48,914 nt of DNA. Origin: a virus. The notes under the pieces were generated by a model that had not been told where the DNA came from, ran no database searches, and saw only the letters and a program-made list of their open reading frames with translations. Positions 15,014 through 22,768 of the stretch are shown here, piece after piece; within the stretch, counting starts at the first letter, position 1; each line of letters opens with the position of its first letter. The translations under genes were made by a program, and so were the position numbers. The DNA is taken from IMG/VR virus record IMGVR_UViG_3300037202_000023, positions 1 to 48,914 of that record; one strand, given 5' to 3'.

Positions 15014-16316
15014 CGGCTTCTCCTACTTTGAACTCGTCGGCGGTTGCCGACGCAACGTACGCCTCACGGGGATCCGAGCCCCACGCGACGGCCGGCGCTC
15101 CGCGCGTCTTACCGATAAGGGGTACGAAGAAGTCAGCCCACAGCGCCTTGGTCTTCGCCTTATCGAGCAGCTTCGCAGCAGCAGGAACAGTAATTATGCG
15201 GGCCGGGGCGTATGCCTTGTCGATCGGCAGCTGGCCGATCAGCGCCTGCTCGGCGGCCTTCTCGTTGAGCCATTGGCGCTTGCCCTCGGCGCCCTGCACC
15301 ATCTTCATGGCGAGCCCGTCCGGGCCAATGAGCTGGTCGCCGCGCATGACGCGCGTCTGCACTTCGCTGCGCACGGCGCGGCACCAGTCCTCGATCAGCG
15401 ACAGTACAGCGTACTTGGCGACAATATCCGTGTTTTGTGCGGAGATTGGCGACAGATTCTCCGCAGCCATCGACGCGAACTCGGCGCCAACGTCGGCCTG
15501 CACCTTGGCGGCGAGCGCGGGGCACTCGGTCTTGGCCTTGCACCAGCGGCACTGCTTCGTGCCCGGCTTTAGGTAGGCGATATCCATACCCGCGCATTTA
15601 CCAGCGGCCATGACAGCGACGCTGGTTTGAATGGCCTCGCGCGCGTACAGCGCAAACCCCTCGAGCACGTGCAAGGGCACGCGGATCGTGTCAATGTGGT
15701 CGAGCCGCGGCTGCACGATGGTCAGATTGGCATGCGTGAACGGCCCGAACATTTCGAGCAGGTCGAACCCGCCAAGCGCGTACATCATGAGCTGGTAGTT
15801 TGGCACGATCCACGGCAGCACTTCGCCGGCCACGTGGAACGAGAACTCACCCACCGGCTCGGTCGCGTACGCCTGCGCGGCGAACACGCGCTCGCCCATG
15901 CCGTACTTCAGGTCGATGGTGTCGAACTCGCCGGGCAGCGCAATGCCCGCGTCCATCGTGCCGCCCGCGTCGGCGCCGAGGCGCTCGCACAGGTCCACGG
16001 ACTGCTCGACCAGGATGTGGCCCTTCGTGCCGGCGCGGTCGCGCACGTATCGGGTATACACCGTTACGTAATCAGCCATCGATTCGTCTACGGTAAAAAC
16101 ACGCTCCCCAATCTGGATCTGCTGACCGATGTAATCCTTCGGCTCGGTCAAAGTCGGAGCTGTGAGCGCTCGGCTCGCAAGCTCATGGGCGGCGCTGCCC
16201 TCGGCAGCAAATTTACCTGCATCCGTGTCTTCCAAATTGGCAGCAAACGTCATAGACCCTGGGCAAACCAAAAACCTATGCGCTGCTGAAGCAGCAAATA
16301 AACGGTGTGCGCTCAT
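14997..16316 (-). CDS. DUF2800 protein, Cas4/RecB-like PD-(D/E)XK nuclease
   Basis: 439 residues from ATG 16316 (CGGAGGTC upstream). The N-terminus has the family signature SAAHRFLVCPGSM ... AAEGSAAHELASRAL. The nuclease core includes the TMDAGIALPGEFDTIDLKYGMGE region (D and E/K active-site positions) and a C-terminal cysteine cluster KPGTKQCRWCKAKTECPAL that resembles the Fe-S or zinc cluster of Cas4/AddB nucleases. DUF2800 proteins sit with DUF2815 SSB in many phages and probably process DNA ends during replication or recombination. It is translated in a chain with endonuclease VII upstream (four-base overlap). Confidence 0.88.
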   Translation of the reverse strand: MSAHRLFAASAAHRFLVCPGSMTFAANLEDTDAGKFAAEGSAAHELASRALTAPTLTEPKDYIGQQIQIGERVFTVDESMADYVTVYTRYVRDRAGTKGHILVEQSVDLCERLGADAGGTMDAGIALPGEFDTIDLKYGMGERVFAAQAYATEPVGEFSFHVAGEVLPWIVPNYQLMMYALGGFDLLEMFGPFTHANLTIVQPRLDHIDTIRVPLHVLEGFALYAREAIQTSVAVMAAGKCAGMDIAYLKPGTKQCRWCKAKTECPALAAKVQADVGAEFASMAAENLSPISAQNTDIVAKYAVLSLIEDWCRAVRSEVQTRVMRGDQLIGPDGLAMKMVQGAEGKRQWLNEKAAEQALIGQLPIDKAYAPARIITVPAAAKLLDKAKTKALWADFFVPLIGKTRGAPAVAWGSDPREAYVASATADEFKVGEADVTAE

Positions 16317-16741
16317 GTTGACCTCCGAAGGTACGCTATTGCACATTCCAAACCGAGAATATCATCGCCAAGTTTTCCGATTGCAGTGTTGCACGCTACA
16401 CAGAGCCACCCACGAAACGCGTTGTTTTCATGGTCGTGGTCTAGGCACTTTGCGGGGCGTCCACAACCAGGTCGTTCGCATATTTCCGGCATGGGCCATA
16501 ACGGCTCGGGAAGCCCCGCCCATCTGCGCGCTATCGCCGCGCGCTTTTCTGGGTTCGCTTTGTTCCATTTGCGAGCGTTTGCGTTTACCTTATCAGCGTT
16601 AACCGCGTACCATTTCGCGTTGTATGCGCGCGCTTTCTCCGGGTCCGCAAGGCGCCGTGCGCGAGATTGCGCGTTTAGCTTCTCGCGATTTGCGGCGCCC
16701 CACGCGCTGCGATAGGCCGCTTTTTGCGCTGGCGTTTTCAT
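16313..16741 (-). CDS. Recombination endonuclease VII-like nuclease
   Basis: 142 residues from ATG 16741. C-terminal part ICERPGCGRPAKCLDHDHE ... FRGWLCVACNTAIGKLGDD matches T4 endonuclease VII: CxxxxC and CxxC zinc ligands, catalytic DHDH and the N of CNTAIG. The family resolves branched DNA such as Holliday junctions, though free-standing homing versions exist. The first 75 residues hold three copies of a basic ANPEKxxAYNxxW-type motif, the same module as in neighbouring nucleases. The start codon overlaps the stop of a 25-codon ORF (ATGA). Confidence 0.87.
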   Translation of the reverse strand: MKTPAQKAAYRSAWGAANREKLNAQSRARRLADPEKARAYNAKWYAVNADKVNANARKWNKANPEKRAAIARRWAGLPEPLWPMPEICERPGCGRPAKCLDHDHENNAFRGWLCVACNTAIGKLGDDILGLECAIAYLRRST

Positions 16742-16815
16742 CCGCGTATCGCTGCGCGCTTGTGGCGCTGCGCGGCGCGCTTGAGCTTCGAGCCCGGAGG
16801 GACGACTGATGTCAC
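16738..16815 (-). CDS. 25-codon basic ORF coupled to endonuclease VII (tentative)
   Basis: GTG 16815 overlaps the stop of the upstream membrane peptide (GTGA) and the stop overlaps the endonuclease VII start (ATGA). It codes GSKLKRAAQRHKR, almost the same as the C-terminus of the 77-residue protein at 18469-18702 (GSKLKRAALRHKR). The DNA of this stretch (16757-16796) matches 18488-18527 at 36 of 40 bases. It may be a leftover of a duplicated gene end rather than a functional gene. Confidence 0.4.
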   Translation of the reverse strand: MTSVVPPGSKLKRAAQRHKRAAIRG

Positions 16816-16928
16816 GCCACAATCCTCGCGTACGCGTAGGCCCATGCGCTGCAGGCTGCGACCGTAACGGCGACCAGCGGCCAGCGCATGAAGACGTTGA
16901 TGACGAAGGAATTCAGGGGGGTGTACAT
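16812..16928 (-). CDS. 39-residue membrane peptide of the surface-polysaccharide module
   Basis: ATG 16928 lies one base after the stop of the secreted protein gene, with AGGGGAAG upstream. It reads MYTPLNSFVINVFMRWPLVA and continues as a hydrophobic Ala/Val-rich helix ending AYARIVA. A single membrane segment is likely. Close coupling to the secreted protein and glycosyltransferase suggests an accessory subunit, but no family is known to me. Confidence 0.5.
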   Translation of the reverse strand: MYTPLNSFVINVFMRWPLVAVTVAACSAWAYAYARIVA

Positions 16929-16929
16929 G

Positions 16930-17409
16930 TTACTTCCCCTTGAGGTTCCAGCCGAACCAGTAGCTGACGTACGCTTGCACGCCGAAACCGTTCATGCTGC
17001 CATCGGACGCGGGGACATCGAGGGTGCCGTTCCAGCCAGCGCCCCAATGGTGCTCGTCCACGCCCTCAATGCCGAGGGTGATGATACCGTCGCTGAAGTG
17101 GCGATCTAGGCGCGCGCCGAATGCGGCTTGCACCTTGTCGTTGTATGTCAGGTGGTTCATGTCATCGCCGAACCGGACGCTGCCGTACGTGTCGAACGTG
17201 AGCGTGTTGCCGGCGAACCGGAACCAATCGATACCCTGCGTGAGACTGGCCGCGTACAGCACGTTGTTGGACTCGGGCGACAGCTTGAGCACGCTGCTTG
17301 GGCCGGTGATCGACGCGTAGGACGATCCGGGGTATGCGATCGGGCCGTCGTAGGCGATGGCCGTGGATGCGGCTAACGTGGCGACGATGGCAAGCACAAT
17401 TTTCTTCAT
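16930..17409 (-). CDS. Secreted protein, probable outer-membrane beta-barrel-like partner of the glycosyltransferase
   Basis: 159 residues from ATG 17409 (strong AAGGAG). Residues 1-19 are a Sec signal peptide (MKKIVLAIVATLAASTAIA, cleavage before YDG). The mature part alternates polar and hydrophobic residues in beta-strand fashion (SLTQGIDWFRFAGNTLTFDTYG, ITLGIEGVDEHHWGAGWNG) and ends VSYWFGWNLKGK. This looks like a small barrel or the C-terminal barrel region of NfrA-type export proteins; that likeness is my impression, not a search result. It lies 10 bases downstream of the glycosyltransferase gene, so both are made together and could form a synthesis-plus-export pair. Confidence 0.6.
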   Translation of the reverse strand: MKKIVLAIVATLAASTAIAYDGPIAYPGSSYASITGPSSVLKLSPESNNVLYAASLTQGIDWFRFAGNTLTFDTYGSVRFGDDMNHLTYNDKVQAAFGARLDRHFSDGIITLGIEGVDEHHWGAGWNGTLDVPASDGSMNGFGVQAYVSYWFGWNLKGK

Positions 17410-17419
17410 AGGGATCTCC

Positions 17420-18478
17420 TTAAGTTTGGTCAAACGCGTAACGCTCACACTTGTTCCATGCCAGGATTTTCTTGCGGCACAGAATGATCTCGATAAACCC
17501 CCGCAGGAACGCGTAGAGATTTACGAACGAAATCCAATAGAAAAACGGCAGCTTGTACATTACGTCCCAACGCTTAGTCTTGAGCGCGACCAGCGCGCCG
17601 ACGCTCAGGTACACCGCGGCGTCAATCGCGAGCCCGAACCCCGATATCTTCGGGGGGAAAACGCGCAACAGCAGGATCAGCGTGGATATACGATTCAGCA
17701 GCAGAACGTCCAGCACTAAGTACATCATGTACCAGTCAACCGGGCGCTTGCGCGTGAACCCAAATGTCTTGTGCTTGAGGATGATCTGCCAGAACCCCCG
17801 GTTCCATCGCATGTTCTGCTTCATGTAGTCGCCGAACGTCGCGGGATCCTGCGTGATGACGCCGGCCCCGTGCACGTATTTGATCTTGCCCTTCATTCGG
17901 TGAACCTGGATGGTCAGGTCCATGTCCTCGGCGAGCGTGCCCGCGTCGATAGTCAGCTTCGCCAGCTCGGACAGCTTGTACATTGACGCGCAGCCGGGCG
18001 AGACTGTAATCACGTTGAAATTGTTCTGACCGCCCTTGATTACTTCGTGCGAGAACGTGTACTCATACGCTCGCAGCGCGGAGTACACATGGTTGTTCTT
18101 TGCCGACTTAACCTGCCCGATCAGCAGCGCCGCGTCGGGGTTCTGCTCGGCAGCCTCGAACATCACATTGAGAAATTGCGACTCGACCTTAGAGTCCGCG
18201 TCAATGAATACGACATGCGTGTACCTATTCTGCAATTGGAAGTGCGCGAGTCCGTGGTTCTGCGCGTTGGCCTTGCAGCCGCCCTTCTCGGGGACCATGT
18301 ACACGTTCACCAGTTTGTCGAGCGCAAGACGCGCGGTGCGGTCAGTGGACATGTCATCCACGACGTAGATATCGCGCGGGTCGAAGCCGGCATCGCAGAG
18401 CGAATCTATCGTGCCCTCGATTACGCGTTCTTCGTTGAACGCCGGGAGCAGCACGCAGATTTTAGGTTCTAACCCCAC
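17420..18478 (-). CDS. Processive family 2 glycosyltransferase (polysaccharide synthase-like)
   Basis: 352 residues from GTG 18478. All motifs of processive GT2 enzymes are present: PAFNEE near residue 12, DD at 41-42 in VVDDMSTD, DAD at 93-95, the catalytic ED at 184-185 in TLAEDMDL, and Q221-N-M-R-W225 (QxxRW). The C-terminal third has about three membrane helices (250-272, 280-300, 309-333). This plan is shared by hyaluronan, chitin-oligosaccharide, poly-GlcNAc and NfrB-type synthases, which polymerise sugars and push the chain through the membrane. The substrate cannot be read. There is no N-terminal TM and no PilZ domain. A gene like this could change the coat of the infected cell. Confidence 0.87.
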   Translation of the reverse strand: MGLEPKICVLLPAFNEERVIEGTIDSLCDAGFDPRDIYVVDDMSTDRTARLALDKLVNVYMVPEKGGCKANAQNHGLAHFQLQNRYTHVVFIDADSKVESQFLNVMFEAAEQNPDAALLIGQVKSAKNNHVYSALRAYEYTFSHEVIKGGQNNFNVITVSPGCASMYKLSELAKLTIDAGTLAEDMDLTIQVHRMKGKIKYVHGAGVITQDPATFGDYMKQNMRWNRGFWQIILKHKTFGFTRKRPVDWYMMYLVLDVLLLNRISTLILLLRVFPPKISGFGLAIDAAVYLSVGALVALKTKRWDVMYKLPFFYWISFVNLYAFLRGFIEIILCRKKILAWNKCERYAFDQT

Positions 18479-18702
18479 GTCACGTGTCGCTTGTGGCGCA
18501 GTGCAGCTCGCTTGAGCTTCGAGCCCGCGGGCCTGATCGGGCCGCCCATGCGGGTGCCGAGCCGGCGCTTGCGCTCGCGTGTCCCCCGCCGCATCTTCGC
18601 GAGCACGGCGATGTAGAACAATTGCAGTAGGTGCACGCGCGTGCCGAAAAAGGGGGCTGGCCGCGGCCGCCAGCCGAACCCATCAGCGTCGATTTTGTAC
18701 AC
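18469..18702 (-). CDS. Hypothetical basic protein (77 aa)
   Basis: Starts at GTG 18702 directly after the previous stop and overlaps the glycosyltransferase start by ten bases. Very basic: RRGTRERKRRLGTRMGG and GSKLKRAALRHKR. It has a short hydrophobic stretch (VHLLQLFYIAVLAKM) that could insert in a membrane. The C-terminal motif is duplicated at 16757-16796. Function unknown; nucleic-acid or membrane binding possible. Confidence 0.55.
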   Translation of the reverse strand: MYKIDADGFGWRPRPAPFFGTRVHLLQLFYIAVLAKMRRGTRERKRRLGTRMGGPIRPAGSKLKRAALRHKRHVTWG

Positions 18703-19044
18703 TTATGCCAGCTCGAGGATTGCGGCGGCTTTGTCGTGGACGGCCTGAACGTCAGCAGGCTTGACTTCCGAAATGGCCTTCGCGCCATGATCGGCAAGCA
18801 GCTTGACGGCATCGGCTCGCTTGTTAGCCTGAATGAGCGCGACAATCTTTTCGGCCATTTCCTTGTGGGTAACAGCGGCGGCTTCGGCGGGTGCCTCGGC
18901 CTGGGCAGGGGCGGCAGCGGCAGGCTTGGCAGCCGGCTTCACAGCCTTGGCGGGCGCAGCGGCGGCGGCGGGTGCCGCGGCTGGCGTCTTGGCGCCGCCC
19001 TCTAGGGCAACGGCAATACGCTCAAGAATTGACTCAATTGACAT
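18703..19044 (-). CDS. Ala/Pro-linker protein with small C-terminal helical domain (113 aa)
   Basis: Residues 1-16 form a short helix (MSIESILERIAVALEG), 17-55 a low-complexity Ala/Pro/Lys linker, and 58-113 a compact helical domain (MAEKIVALIQANKRADAVKLLADHGAKAISEVKPADV). Similar C-terminal domains occur in small phage proteins near replication genes. It could be a scaffold or DNA-replication accessory protein. It lies between primase-helicase and the surface-polysaccharide module. Confidence 0.7.
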   Translation of the reverse strand: MSIESILERIAVALEGGAKTPAAAPAAAAAPAKAVKPAAKPAAAAPAQAEAPAEAAAVTHKEMAEKIVALIQANKRADAVKLLADHGAKAISEVKPADVQAVHDKAAAILELA

Positions 19045-19086
19045 AGTAGGGTCTCCTTGTTGGGTGTATCAAAATGTATTCGCAAA

Positions 19087-21225
19087 TTACATCAACAATG
19101 GGTCAAGGTCAAGCGTTATTTCAACGGGCGCATCGGTCGGCGCGTACCAGGGGCGGTAGTGGCTGTTGGCGAGCTTCATCAGCTTGCCGCTTGTGTACCC
19201 GCAGTCCTTGAGCGCGTTCGCGATCCGCTTCTCGTTGAACTCGGTCGGGTCCAAGCGCGCGGTGTGTCTCAAATGCTCTATCACAATCTTGACCGTGATG
19301 AAGCGGCGCCCGTAACGGTCCACCAGCGCGGCCTCCGGGGGTACGTCGCCAATGTACTCCGTCAATATGTCGCGCGTACGGCGCTCTTCCTGCTCGGCCA
19401 ACGTCTCGGCCTCGGGCCAGTCCCACCAGCGCGGCGAGATTTTGTACTCCGCAACGGCCTCGGCGAATAGCTGATCGCGGTTTGCCGCGACCCACGCGTC
19501 GTCGGCCTTCGTGCAACGTATCGGGAAAAAGCGGCAGTTGCCCGTCTGGTCCTTGAGATACCCGCAGCCGTGCTCGGGGTTGAGACTCGCGACGAACACA
19601 GTGCGCCGCGGGTGATCCGTGGCGATGCGCCCGTACGAATTGCGGAAGTGGTCATTGTCATTGGCAATGAACTGCTTCAGGCGCCCAACGTCTGTGCGCT
19701 TTAGAAACCATCCTTCCGTGAACTCGCCGAGCCATAGGCCATTGAGCTGTTGCTCGCAGTCCTTGTCCTTGGCTTCCGCCAGTAGTTCGTGGAACAGCCG
19801 GCGATGCGGCACCATAGCGCGGAACGTCTTGGACTTGCCTAAGTCCTGCTCGCTCTCGAGAATAATCGCGCTCTTAACGAACACGCCGGCCTCGAATGCG
19901 CGGGCGACCATTGACACCAGCCAATTGCGGCCGACCGCCGCGGTGTAGACCGCGGGTTGCTCACTGCCGAACGCGTCCACGATCCACGTCGCGAGCCGCG
20001 GCGTACCGTCCCACACCAGCGTCGTGAGCCAGTCCCTGACGCAATTGACCACGTTCGACTGCGCCGCGCGCTTGACCGCGTGGCAGGTCGTATCGTAGCT
20101 CACGGTAGGAAGCTTGCCAGCGCTGCTCTGTAGCAGCGCCCATATCCCCACGGTGTCGGTGTCGGTCATCGGCTCGCCCTTCAGCATGAGCCGGTCCAGG
20201 AATTCATCGTAGGCCAGCGGCAGGCTTTCGTCCCGGATCCATGAGGTTAGGACCTTGATAGCGTTGTCCGCGTTCGAGCGATTCTCGCCGCTGCGGTCCT
20301 TGCTGAGCGCCAGCGGCGCCCGCGGTTGCCTCTTTACTGGCGCATTAAGGCCGCTGGACTCGATTAGAGGGTCAGATGGCACGTCGGTGCCCTCGGGGAA
20401 CTCGTCGGCCTCGGCCGGCTGCTCGGTCTCGAGGCTCGCCGCGGTCACTACCCGCTTGCCGCCGCCACTCGAGAACGAGACCCAGTGCGCCCGCAGATCG
20501 TCCACGCCCTTGTACGGCTTGCCCTTGGCGCTCCACTCGTTCCAGACCGCGAGCCCGGTAGAGCTGCCGCCCGTGGCATGGTGCAACGCCATACCCGCTT
20601 TGAGCCACAGCTCATAGCCGCAGCTCGGGTCACGCATCGCCAGCAAAGCCCGCAGACGGTCCACATCGGCCGATCCCGGTGGGGGCGCCACCACGGTAAC
20701 GGGTGAGCCTACCTCGCCCCGCCAAGCGGCCAGGAGGGCCGCAGGGATGGCTTGGGGCGAACGCCAGTCGGCCAAGAGCCCGCAGCGCCACTCATACGGC
20801 TTTTTCGTTACCGGATGGACGCCAAAGGCGACATCCTGGACCGACTTGCCATCTGCGGTCGCCGAGCGCAGCTCGAGACCAGAGCCGGTAGGTTTAATGG
20901 TGCGTTGCGGGACGGATAGGCGGAACACGAGCTTGGCGCGATTGTATCGGCCGCTAACAATCTGCACGGCGTAGTCATCTGCGAGCAGCGCGTCTAGGTC
21001 CACGCCACGCTCGGCGAGCCATATGCGGGCCGCTGGCATGTCGTCAACGTCTAGGCAGCAAGTCTTGCTCTGTACATGGAGGATGCCGGCGCCGTCGAGC
21101 CCTTCTACCGCATCGGTTGGTATCGGGTGCTCGTTCCATGAAGCGTACTTTGGGGCCTTACTACCGGGCTCGATAGCGCAGAGCGCATAGCCGGCCTCGG
21201 ACAATTCGAGTGGCGTTGGTGTCAT
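19087..21225 (-). CDS. Primase-helicase: prim-pol plus PriCT-2 plus VapE-type SF3-like helicase
   Basis: 712 residues. An N-terminal primase-polymerase domain (1-170) carries CCLDVDD (59-62) for metal binding and HVQSK nearby. Residues 194-251 match a PriCT-2 primase C-terminal domain (DPSCGYELWLKAGMALHH). The C-terminal half is a virulence-associated E helicase with DYxxxCxxVxxxAQ-type start and WLTTLVWDGTPRL. The P-loop is ILESEQDLGKSKTF (GKS at 463-465), which lacks the usual Gly-rich lead, a feature of this family. It likely makes primers and unwinds the fork for the family A polymerase. Confidence 0.9.
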   Translation of the reverse strand: MTPTPLELSEAGYALCAIEPGSKAPKYASWNEHPIPTDAVEGLDGAGILHVQSKTCCLDVDDMPAARIWLAERGVDLDALLADDYAVQIVSGRYNRAKLVFRLSVPQRTIKPTGSGLELRSATADGKSVQDVAFGVHPVTKKPYEWRCGLLADWRSPQAIPAALLAAWRGEVGSPVTVVAPPPGSADVDRLRALLAMRDPSCGYELWLKAGMALHHATGGSSTGLAVWNEWSAKGKPYKGVDDLRAHWVSFSSGGGKRVVTAASLETEQPAEADEFPEGTDVPSDPLIESSGLNAPVKRQPRAPLALSKDRSGENRSNADNAIKVLTSWIRDESLPLAYDEFLDRLMLKGEPMTDTDTVGIWALLQSSAGKLPTVSYDTTCHAVKRAAQSNVVNCVRDWLTTLVWDGTPRLATWIVDAFGSEQPAVYTAAVGRNWLVSMVARAFEAGVFVKSAIILESEQDLGKSKTFRAMVPHRRLFHELLAEAKDKDCEQQLNGLWLGEFTEGWFLKRTDVGRLKQFIANDNDHFRNSYGRIATDHPRRTVFVASLNPEHGCGYLKDQTGNCRFFPIRCTKADDAWVAANRDQLFAEAVAEYKISPRWWDWPEAETLAEQEERRTRDILTEYIGDVPPEAALVDRYGRRFITVKIVIEHLRHTARLDPTEFNEKRIANALKDCGYTSGKLMKLANSHYRPWYAPTDAPVEITLDLDPLLM

Positions 21226-21267
21226 CGGTAGGCGGGGCCTTGGTTTAGTGTGAGCAGCGTATCACAG

Positions 21268-21501
21268 TTACGCGGCTGGTGGCGACTCTTGCTCGAAAAC
21301 ATGGATAATCGGGCGCTCGTCTTTGCGCGTTTCGATCACAACGAAGTGCGAATACGCGCCCGGATTCTCGCGCACCGATAGCTCCATTGCTATTTCGGTG
21401 TGCGCCTGTGAGAACATGAGCCGCGACTTGGGCGTACCGTCGCGTCTGACAGACATCAGCGTCCAATGGCTTGAGACGCCGATTGTGGGTAGTTCGCTCA
21501 T
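21268..21501 (-). CDS. Hypothetical protein (77 aa)
   Basis: ATG 21501 has CTGAGGT upstream. Soluble mixed alpha/beta composition (SSHWTLMSVRRDGTPKSRLM, AYSHFVVIETRKDERPIIHV). Not recognised. It is the last of the block of tiny early genes; 42 bases separate it from primase-helicase, with no clear promoter or terminator. Confidence 0.65.
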   Translation of the reverse strand: MSELPTIGVSSHWTLMSVRRDGTPKSRLMFSQAHTEIAMELSVRENPGAYSHFVVIETRKDERPIIHVFEQESPPAA

Positions 21502-21505
21502 AGTG

Positions 21506-21667
21506 TTACCTCAGTATGGGGTCAATGTCAGGCTCGGCCGTCGCACGTGCGTGGTCGGCCAAGGCTTGTGCGTGCGCTGCGCGGTACTCTTCAAAATGCA
21601 CTGGGCATAGTTGCACCCACTGGTGCCCGTCGTTGCGGCATCCGCACTTGCGCTTTTCAATAGCCAT
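21506..21667 (-). CDS. Small Cys/His protein, putative zinc binder (53 aa)
   Basis: ATG 21667 is preferred because it gives an 11-base overlap with the upstream gene; ATG 21721 would overlap by 65. CGCRNDGHQWVQLCPVHFEEY has CxC...H...CxxH spacing suggesting a small zinc site. Tail is helical with AQALADHARATAEPD. Function unknown; small early phage zinc proteins often bind host factors. Confidence 0.55.
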   Translation of the reverse strand: MAIEKRKCGCRNDGHQWVQLCPVHFEEYRAAHAQALADHARATAEPDIDPILR

Positions 21668-21869
21668 CGGATGTAGGCAGGGCGCGTCTGTAATAATTAC
21701 CATCGCCCAAGCTGACAGCACCGTCGAATATCGGGCGCCCGTTCGTATTCCTGGGGCGCTTCGCTTGTTTCTTGCGCATGCGCTCGCGACACGTGCACGC
21801 GATTCGCCTGTCGTGGTCAGCGTCCACGTCCAGGATCACAGCGCAGTCTGCGTCATGTATGGCGCGCAT
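21657..21869 (-). CDS. Hypothetical protein (70 aa)
   Basis: MRAIHDADCAVILDVDADHDRRIACTC and a basic middle RERMRKKQAKRPRNTNG, ending in GAVSLGDGNYYRRAL. ATG 21869 shares a base with the stop of the upstream gene (TAATG type). No family recognised. Confidence 0.55.
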   Translation of the reverse strand: MRAIHDADCAVILDVDADHDRRIACTCRERMRKKQAKRPRNTNGRPIFDGAVSLGDGNYYRRALPTSDGY

Positions 21870-22051
21870 TATGCGTATGTGTCCAGCCGTTCGCGCGACA
21901 CCAGCGCTTCAACGTAAGCGCGCGACGCGCCCGTTACTTCGACCGCATGCCGCACGCTCAGTTCGCGCCCGCTCCAATCGGTGAACGCCGCGCGGTACGC
22001 TTCACGGATTCGTGCGTCGAGCGCTGGCCTGTAAATATGATCAATTGTCAT
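21869..22051 (-). CDS. Hypothetical protein with possible HTH (60 aa)
   Basis: Helical protein; VRHAVEVTGASRAYVEALVSRERL has the look of a helix-turn-helix (T-G-A-S turn). A small early DNA-binding regulator is possible. Overlaps the upstream gene by 11 bases and the downstream one by 1. Confidence 0.58.
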   Translation of the reverse strand: MTIDHIYRPALDARIREAYRAAFTDWSGRELSVRHAVEVTGASRAYVEALVSRERLDTYA

Positions 22052-22187
22052 TTACTGGTGCCCCTGGTGTATCCGTGTCGTATTTCCACTCGAAAGGTTC
22101 CGTGTCCGTGCAACACGCGGCTGCACCCTCGGGTGTGGCCCATTCTGTGCCGCAGTCCTCGCACGCATGTATATCAGGGTTAAGCAT
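22041..22187 (-). CDS. Zinc-ribbon-like small protein (48 aa)
   Basis: Start ATG 22187 overlaps the upstream stop within ATGCTTAA; a longer ORF reaching 22265 would overlap the upstream gene heavily. HACEDCGTEWATPEGAAACC has CxxC ... CC, fitting a rubredoxin-like or zinc-ribbon knuckle, followed by an acidic tail (TDTEPFEWKYDTDTPG). Function unknown. Confidence 0.55.
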   Translation of the reverse strand: MLNPDIHACEDCGTEWATPEGAAACCTDTEPFEWKYDTDTPGAPVNDN

Positions 22188-22368
22188 CACGCGCAAGAAC
22201 CTCGCGCATCTTAGCCCGGCCCTCGCGCTCCATTTGCAGTCGCCACAGTGAGCGCGCACGGTCAAGCTCGCGGATGGCCTCGGCCATGTGCCCGCGCAGC
22301 GTGGCGCGATTCGCTAGTGCGCAATGCCAGCGCACGAGCGAATCGAGGTGTATCACGTTACCGGTCAT
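22180..22368 (-). CDS. Hypothetical helical protein (62 aa)
   Basis: Charged helical protein (RATLRGHMAEAIRELDRARSLW, MEREGRAKMREVLARDA), probably a coiled coil. ATGA overlap with the upstream gene. No family recognised. Confidence 0.6.
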   Translation of the reverse strand: MTGNVIHLDSLVRWHCALANRATLRGHMAEAIRELDRARSLWRLQMEREGRAKMREVLARDA

Positions 22369-22586
22369 GCGCTCAGACCGAGAAAGCGCAGCAAGTAGAA
22401 ACGGTCAGGCTTCGCGACGTGCGGGTCATATCGGCGCCCCGCGCATACGAACCCCGCGCCTTTGTCGGCCAGCCGCTGCAAGCGCGCGTCTCGCGCAATC
22501 TCTTCCGCAGTCTGACCATTCGGCCGCGCGTATTTCGCATCGTACGATAGCTCACGCACGCCGCCGAGTCCCTTTGAATTTTTCAT
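22365..22586 (-). CDS. Hypothetical protein (73 aa)
   Basis: Start ATG 22586 overlaps the upstream stop by four bases; the longer upstream extension runs through the neighbour gene. MKNSKGLGGVRELSYDAKYARPNGQTAEEIARD then AGFVCAGRRYDPHVAKP. Soluble, not recognised. Confidence 0.6.
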   Translation of the reverse strand: MKNSKGLGGVRELSYDAKYARPNGQTAEEIARDARLQRLADKGAGFVCAGRRYDPHVAKPDRFYLLRFLGLSA

Positions 22587-22768
22587 AGTGCATACCTCCG
22601 CTGAATGTCGCCAATTGATTGAGTAACAATGTCCACAGTCACGAGCGCAACGTCCCGGATGCAGCATCTATGGCGCATCGCTGCCTCGCACGCGTCATCG
22701 CTATTCGCGGCATAGATTAGTCGCACGTAACGGCGCCCGTCCACTAGGTCCAATGTTACGCGGTACAT
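22583..22768 (-). CDS. Hypothetical protein (61 aa)
   Basis: MYRVTLDLVDGRRYVRLIYAANSDDACEAAMRHRC; beta-alpha pattern common to tiny phage proteins that bind partners. One-base overlap with the upstream gene. Not recognised. Confidence 0.6.
   Translation of the reverse strand: MYRVTLDLVDGRRYVRLIYAANSDDACEAAMRHRCCIRDVALVTVDIVTQSIGDIQRRYAL

Noticed and set aside
21245-21466. 73-codon leftward frame overlapping the 77-residue gene
   Set aside because: The competing frame (21268-21501) has a better ribosome site and protein-like sequence.
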